Positions 21,357 to 26,037 of a stretch of DNA of 26,037 nt are shown one piece after another (the stretch's first letter is position 1; the number at the start of each line of letters is the position of its first letter). This stretch comes from Gonium pectorale (Eukaryota > Chlorophyta > Chlorophyceae > Chlamydomonadales > Volvocaceae): the NCBI GenBank assembly GCA_001584585.1, contig LSYV01000009.1, forward strand, positions 944,726-970,762, given 5' to 3'. A program made the translations under genes and the position numbers. Under the pieces are notes generated by a model. That model had not been told where the DNA came from and made no database searches. It was given only the letters and a program-made list of their open reading frames with translations.

Positions 21357-21459
21357 TAAAAAAGAGAACCAGAAACGGGGAAGGCAGCCTCTACGGACAT
21401 ACACACTCGAGGGTGTGATGTTTCCAGCAGGGCGCCGAGTACAGGGCATGGCGGGCGAG
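21357..21459 (+). repeat. dispersed repeat, copy B
   Basis: Same orientation as 4063-4160, sharing AGCCTCTACGG, GATGTTTCCAGCAGGGCGCC-type blocks and GGCGGGCGAG. The two copies are more than 17 kb apart and both lie in gene-free DNA, which suggests an interspersed family. Confidence 0.7.
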
Positions 21460-21862
21460 GTACGCAAGTCGGCATCACGAGGTACGACCCGTTTGCTGAC
21501 TCCCATACCACGCCTGCACTGCGGACGGACGGGACCCCACAACCCTGGCGATCAGGAATTCACTCTGCACGGTGGTACCTGCAATGTGCGCAAGCGCCGC
21601 CAGGGCTACATAAGCGATGCCTGCACTCATGTTTCTGCTCGCCTACACAGAAGTAATCGAGCACGCTGTCTTTATGTATGTCAAGAAGATACTGCGTCAT
21701 TTGTGTTGCGACGAGTGCTGCCTGGTGCTGTGGCCCTCCCATCACCCCTCTATCATCAGCTTTGCGCTGACACTTGGAATTCCGGCCTTCCCTAGGGGTT
21801 GGAGGCGGCTCAGGCCCCCACTCGGGTTCTGGGATGCTCCGTGTGCCCCACAGCACGCCTTT

Positions 21863-21867
21863 TTACA
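21863..21867 (-). terminator. possible TGTAA polyadenylation signal of the SET gene
   Basis: Minus-strand TGTAA, about 410 nt beyond the stop codon at 22278. This is a plausible 3'UTR length for a volvocalean alga, but the word is short. Confidence 0.3.
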
Positions 21868-22277
21868 ATCCGCCACACAGCCCATGTCCCAACCTCAACA
21901 TTGCCCTCGTTAGTGGCCAGTAACAAGGAAACGAAAGTGGCCACTGTGTCGCAAGTTAGGCACGGTTGAGGACGCGGATACATATGTCGCATCTAAAGAG
22001 AACCAATCTCTTTGGACTTCTGCACCGCCAGGAGCCTCTCTTGCCCTAAAATGCCTCACGCCCTTTCTCCCATGCCTCATGCTATGCTAACGTTCAGCGC
22101 ACATACGAGGCCACACGCAATCGCTCCCTGCACAACACGGGCGATCTACAGCTCCACCTGGTCCCCTGCCCCCCCATTCACGCCCATGCCGCTCATTCGA
22201 TCGCCCACTGCACCGCACGCCCCTTCCACTACCCGCTGCGGCAACCGCCGCCCCGGCCTGCGTCCCTGCCAGACCCC

Positions 22278-25200
22278 TTACTTGCGCGGCGGCTGCCCCC
22301 GCCCGGGGCCCTGCCCCGGCTTCTTGCCCCAGTCAGGGTCCTGCTCCCCTCGCGCCCAGCTCATGAAACCCTGCACCAGCCGCAGCGGCGCGGCGGGGAT
22401 GCTCTCGATCGCGTCAAAGATCTCCTTCAGGTCCGAGTTGGGGTCCGCCATGGCGCCGGACTTGGTGGGGATGCCGCGGATGGGCGCCAGGCGGCGCCGC
22501 ACGGCCTCCATGGTTGCGTTGATGATGCGCTTCTCGCCCAGGCGCAGCTTGACTGCCAGGCGCTCCTTGGGCGTCAGGTTCGGTTGTTGCGCAATCTTGA
22601 CGTCCTCCTCGTACGACTACGTGTACGGGCGTGTGCATTCGAGCGCTTCAGAGGCTAGCGGCAGGCAACGCTGCGGAAGACGGGCAAAGCAGGTGAGGCG
22701 AGGCGACGACCCAGCAAGCGCAGCTCGGGCCCTGGGACCTGCCTTTGTGTAGGAGGCGAGGCGCTCGCGGCAGTCGCCCATGAGGATTTGCAGGATCTCG
22801 TACTCGTTCCTGCGGGAAACGGTACGGCAATTGCACGGCATACATGTTGTTCAGCGGATGTGCGCAAATGGCTTGGGGAGGCAATGGACGTGTGATGCTG
22901 TGTGTGTGGGGCCATAGAGAATGCAGTCCGAGCTCAAGATAGTTCGTTTGGAGGATTCGAAGGCGCTCGCAAGGTGGGTGGGTGAGGTCTATCGTGGGCG
23001 GGAGCAAACACACGAGCGTGTCGAGGCGCAGGCGTAGATGGTGCACGGCAGGACTGGCGCAGGTCTCTGACGTTGAAGTCGGAGCCATGATGCTCAGGTT
23101 TGTGCCTTGCGGCCCCGAGGCTGGCGGCGCCGCCTGCAGTCCCAGCCTCCCAGGACCCCAGCCTCCCAACCTGCACCCACATTTGGCTCAGCTCCACGTC
23201 CTTCTCGAATGAGACCTGAGCCAGGTACAAGGCAAGCGAGCACAAGTCAATGGGGGTTATTGTCCCATGGAGGGTCATGTTGCTGGCCATCCGGTGGATC
23301 CCGGCATCAGCGCTGGGGACCCGCAAGGCGCCGGGTCCCTGGGGGCCGCGTCCGGGACAGCACCAACCGCCTGACTGCTCAGTCGCCCAAACGGCACACA
23401 GCTGACAGCCGCACCCACCTTGGCCAACAGCGCCGGGTCCGCGACCCGCGACAGCCGCAGGTATGCCAGCAGCTGGATTGGCATGCGGTCCGCATAGACT
23501 GGAAAGCGCTCTGTGGGGGCGAAGCCCAGCGACTCCAGAATCTGGCTCTTCATCATGTAGTACCTACACCGGGGCAATAGCTGAAACTCTTGCTGCGTTG
23601 AGAGAGTTCACGGGTACACGTGTGATGAGCGCCCGCGGCCGCCGCGCGCGCTGCGGCGTGAAAGTACGTGTGCGTGGCGTGGGTGCGACGGGTCGATTGG
23701 CCGCTGCCTCCGTGGCCACAGCCGGGAGCCCCAGAGCACGGACCCCTGATAAAGATCCGCACAACGAGCCCCAGTTGCTCGTTGACAGCCCCGGCAGAGG
23801 GCTGTGAGGCCATCCATCGTCGTTGGCATCATCATGGCTTGTTCCATAGTCGCCGAGTGTGCACCCGCACCTGTCCGCTGGCAGCAGCGCTGCAGGCCAT
23901 TCAAGGCAATCAGACATGTTGGAGTCCTGCAAGCTGCCGGTGGCGAGCAGCAGCTCGCCGTTGGGCCGCCCGTCGTTCAGGAGCAGCTCCGAGCCGGCGC
24001 TGCGGAGGAGACAGGGGGCGGCGGCGTGTGGGCGGGCGGGGACCAACGCAGGATGGACAGCAGCGCGAGGCAAGGGCGGATGCCAAGAGGTTCAAGGGCA
24101 TTCCCAGTAGGGCGCGGCAGGTCAAAGGCCCCAGGAAACGTACGGTAACGACGCAGACGTGCCGGGCCGGCGGGAGGGCGTTAAAAGGGGCACGCGTGCC
24201 AGAGCACGAGTACGCAGTGTGCTTGTGGTGCAGAGCGTCGCGGCCGGTGAGGGCCCGCGTGGAGCGCAGAGCTCATCCTGCCCCACCATACGGCGCACCC
24301 AAACCCCGATACAGTGCTGTCAGCCTCCTCACCCCACTAGCAGGGTGGGCACCCGGCCGTTCTCGTCCCGCTCACCGGTAGGGCCTGGCGGCAGTGACCA
24401 CCACGGCGTTGAGCTGCGCATCGAAGTCCAGGTCGCAGCCGTTGCCGTTGCCGGTGCGGCCCATGAGGCTGGCCAGCGGCAGCAGCGCGAAGCAGTTGGC
24501 GGAGGGCAGGAACGCGGCGTGGCCCACCACAACGCTGAAGGCGCGGTAGAACGCCTGCTCGCCGAACACGGCTGCGGGCATGACGCGGTCGCGGTCGGGG
24601 AGTTCATAGGGAACAAAGGCTTGGTGAGAACGGGCCGGAAAGGAAGAACGAGCATCGGGCAAAAATCATGAAGGAGAGTGGGCGGCAAGCTCGACAGGCA
24701 TGGCAACGGCATGAGCGCCCGATGTGGGCCTTGGCGTGAGGAAGGAAGCGGGTTCCGGTGGCGTGCGCTGGGAGAAATGTGGAGGGCGTCGCGCGCCCAA
24801 CACAGCTGCGGGCAGAAGATACGCCAGGGAGGATGCAAGGACACTAAGCGCTGATTGGCGACAGAACAGTGGAGCCATGACCGGAGCAACGGGCACACGC
24901 AGCCCGCGGCATCCCAGCGTTCAGCCCGGTCTGCCGCGTCCACATGCCCCCAGCCTCGCAGCGCGTGGTTTTGGACAGTGTGAAGGCCCAGGGCCCTGTC
25001 CACAGTCCAAATAACATTAGGGAACTGGGCTCACGGGACAGGGTGCCTCGTCCGGCGGGTACCTGGCCTCTCTTTGCACTCTCCCCGACCACTCTGCAGT
25101 TCCGAGCACTAGGGAAACCCTCAATGCTGCGCACCGGGGGGGTACCGCGCCGCTTCTGCCTGCAGCTTCGGCTCCAGCAGCTGCCACTGCTGCCGCAGCG

Positions 25201-26009
25201 CCGCCCGCCGCGTCTGCGCCTCCTCCAGCGCGGGGGAGCCACTCAGCAGCTCCTTCAGCTCGTTCTCCTCCCACAGCAGCGGGCTGAGAGTGGCCTCCTG
25301 CGGGTGCGCGAGCAGGCGGCAAGGAAGACGTGGAGGGTGTGAGGGGACCGATGCTGGGTATATGAGCCAGTGGGAAGGCGTAGGGAAGACGTAGGGAAGA
25401 CGGGAGTCCCCCACAGCACCAGAGCTCCTATACGGCCCCGACAGTTGGTAGGCCCGGGTCCATATCATTGATCGGCCTTGAGCTAGCGCCGGTCCCCTGA
25501 TGCGCCCCTACCATCCGCCCTCTTGAAACCTCCCGGGCCCGAGCGCGCAAAGAGCAGCGTTCAGCAGGTCCAGTCGTGCTCCCATCCAACCGTGCAATTG
25601 TCAGCGTTGCCGGCTGCCGGGGTGATGAAGCCCAATACGTAGCTGCTACCAAAGGCCTGGCCCACATATCCCAACGCATCCCGGCATCCGCATGCACCCA
25701 GTAACCCCCTTCCCCAGCCCTATATCCCTCCCTCCTCGCAGCTCCCCGTCACCGCCCCAGGCTCCCTTCCCACCCACAACCAAGTCTCCAACCCCGGTCA
25801 TCTGACCCCAAGGTCCCCGTCGCATCCCTCACCGGCAGCGTCGACAGCAGGTCCGCGTGCTGCGAGGCCGCTCCCTTGGCCCGCTCCGCCAGGAGCCAGA
25901 GTGTCAGCGCCGTCAGTTCGCTCGCCTCGGCAGCCAGCGGGCCCACCACCTCGTGGTTCTCCGCATCCACGCTGGTGACAGCCAACTTCTCGGGGATGGT
26001 CATGATGAC
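22278..26009 (-). CDS. SET / Rubisco LSMT-like protein, eight exons, 5' end beyond the window
   Basis: Minus-strand exons: 26009-25833, 25297-25135, 24571-24376, 23999-23871, 23563-23419, 23215-23181, 22809-22743, 22616-22278; 1251 nt coding 416 aa and a stop, in phase. The first exon follows an acceptor (GTGTGATAG) only 28 nt from the edge, so upstream exons lie outside. Order: N-terminal SET part (VIMTIPEKLAVTSVDAENHE), LSPLLWEENELKELLSG, a SET core (VFGEQAFYRAFSVVV; LLPLASLMGRTGNGNGCDLD), the post-insert part (GSELLLNDGRPNGELLLATG), and a Rubisco-LSMT substrate-binding C-lobe (RMPIQLLAYLRLSRV; NEYEILQILMGDCRERLASY; LRLGEKRIINATMEAVRRRL). The fold matches protein lysine methyltransferases related to plant LSMT and SETD3. 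The usual NHS motif and the two active-site tyrosines of LSMT are not conserved, so methyltransferase activity is unproven. The intron 22742-22617 uses a GC donor. A basic tail ends the protein. A plastid location is possible, but the N-terminus is not visible. Confidence 0.87.
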
Positions 26010-26037
26010 CTATCACACAGCAACAGGGAGTCCGTAC

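Larger units (their letters stand above)
20428..22277. other. unassigned region between the PTP and SET genes
   Basis: The left part holds the PTP promoter and 5'UTR. The remainder has many short open frames on both strands (up to about 140 codons) without recognisable domains. It contains a two-copy direct repeat (20924-21020) and the second dispersed repeat copy (21357-21459). The right end is the 3' flank of the SET gene. Confidence 0.5.

Noticed and set aside
1..26037. CRISPR arrays, tRNA, rRNA, prophage or operon signals
   Set aside because: No regularly spaced repeats, RNA gene signatures or prokaryotic gene packing were seen; the intron-rich structure is eukaryotic.

Overview
The window looks like nuclear DNA of a green alga (Chlorophyta, probably a volvocalean relative of Chlamydomonas). 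Genes are split into many short exons by introns of about 65-560 bp. Coding exons are GC-rich, splice sites are almost all GT-AG, and protein similarity is to plant and algal families, including a nucleus-encoded plastid photosystem I assembly factor with a transit peptide. There is no sign of prokaryotic operons, CRISPR, or rRNA/tRNA genes. Gene models were built by hand, joining exons by splice signals, reading phase and remembered family motifs; no alignment was run.

Layout from left to right: (1) 1-1561, unassigned GC-rich sequence. (2) 1622-2973, minus: a complete three-exon Derlin (ER-associated degradation) with a C-terminal p97/CDC48-binding SHP box. (3) 2974-4464, unassigned, holding one copy of a dispersed repeat. 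(4) 4465-5639, minus: the 3' part of a NYN-nuclease-like protein with an embedded C2H2 zinc finger; a phase-compatible exon at 6314-6622 may be its upstream part. (5) 7037-9306, plus: a complete six-exon CGL71/PYG7/Ycf37-type TPR protein. (6) 10023-13192, minus: a complete nine-exon HUS1, the 9-1-1 checkpoint clamp subunit. (7) 14438-16531, plus: a four-exon protein with a long disordered N-terminus and a C-terminal villin headpiece but no gelsolin repeats. (8) 17550-20427, minus: a complete six-exon classical protein tyrosine phosphatase. (9) 20428-22277, unassigned, with a two-copy repeat and the second dispersed repeat copy. (10) 22278-26009, minus: eight exons of a SET/Rubisco-LSMT-like protein that continues past the right edge.

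The genes do not form one pathway; they are housekeeping genes for ER quality control, photosystem I biogenesis, DNA-damage checkpoint, actin, phosphotyrosine signalling and (pseudo)methyltransferase functions. I found no convincing new multi-gene system. The most interesting points are at protein level: a SET protein that lacks the usual catalytic residues, a NYN protein with an altered second acidic motif, a headpiece-only putative actin binder, and an intron that splits a codon of the PTP signature.
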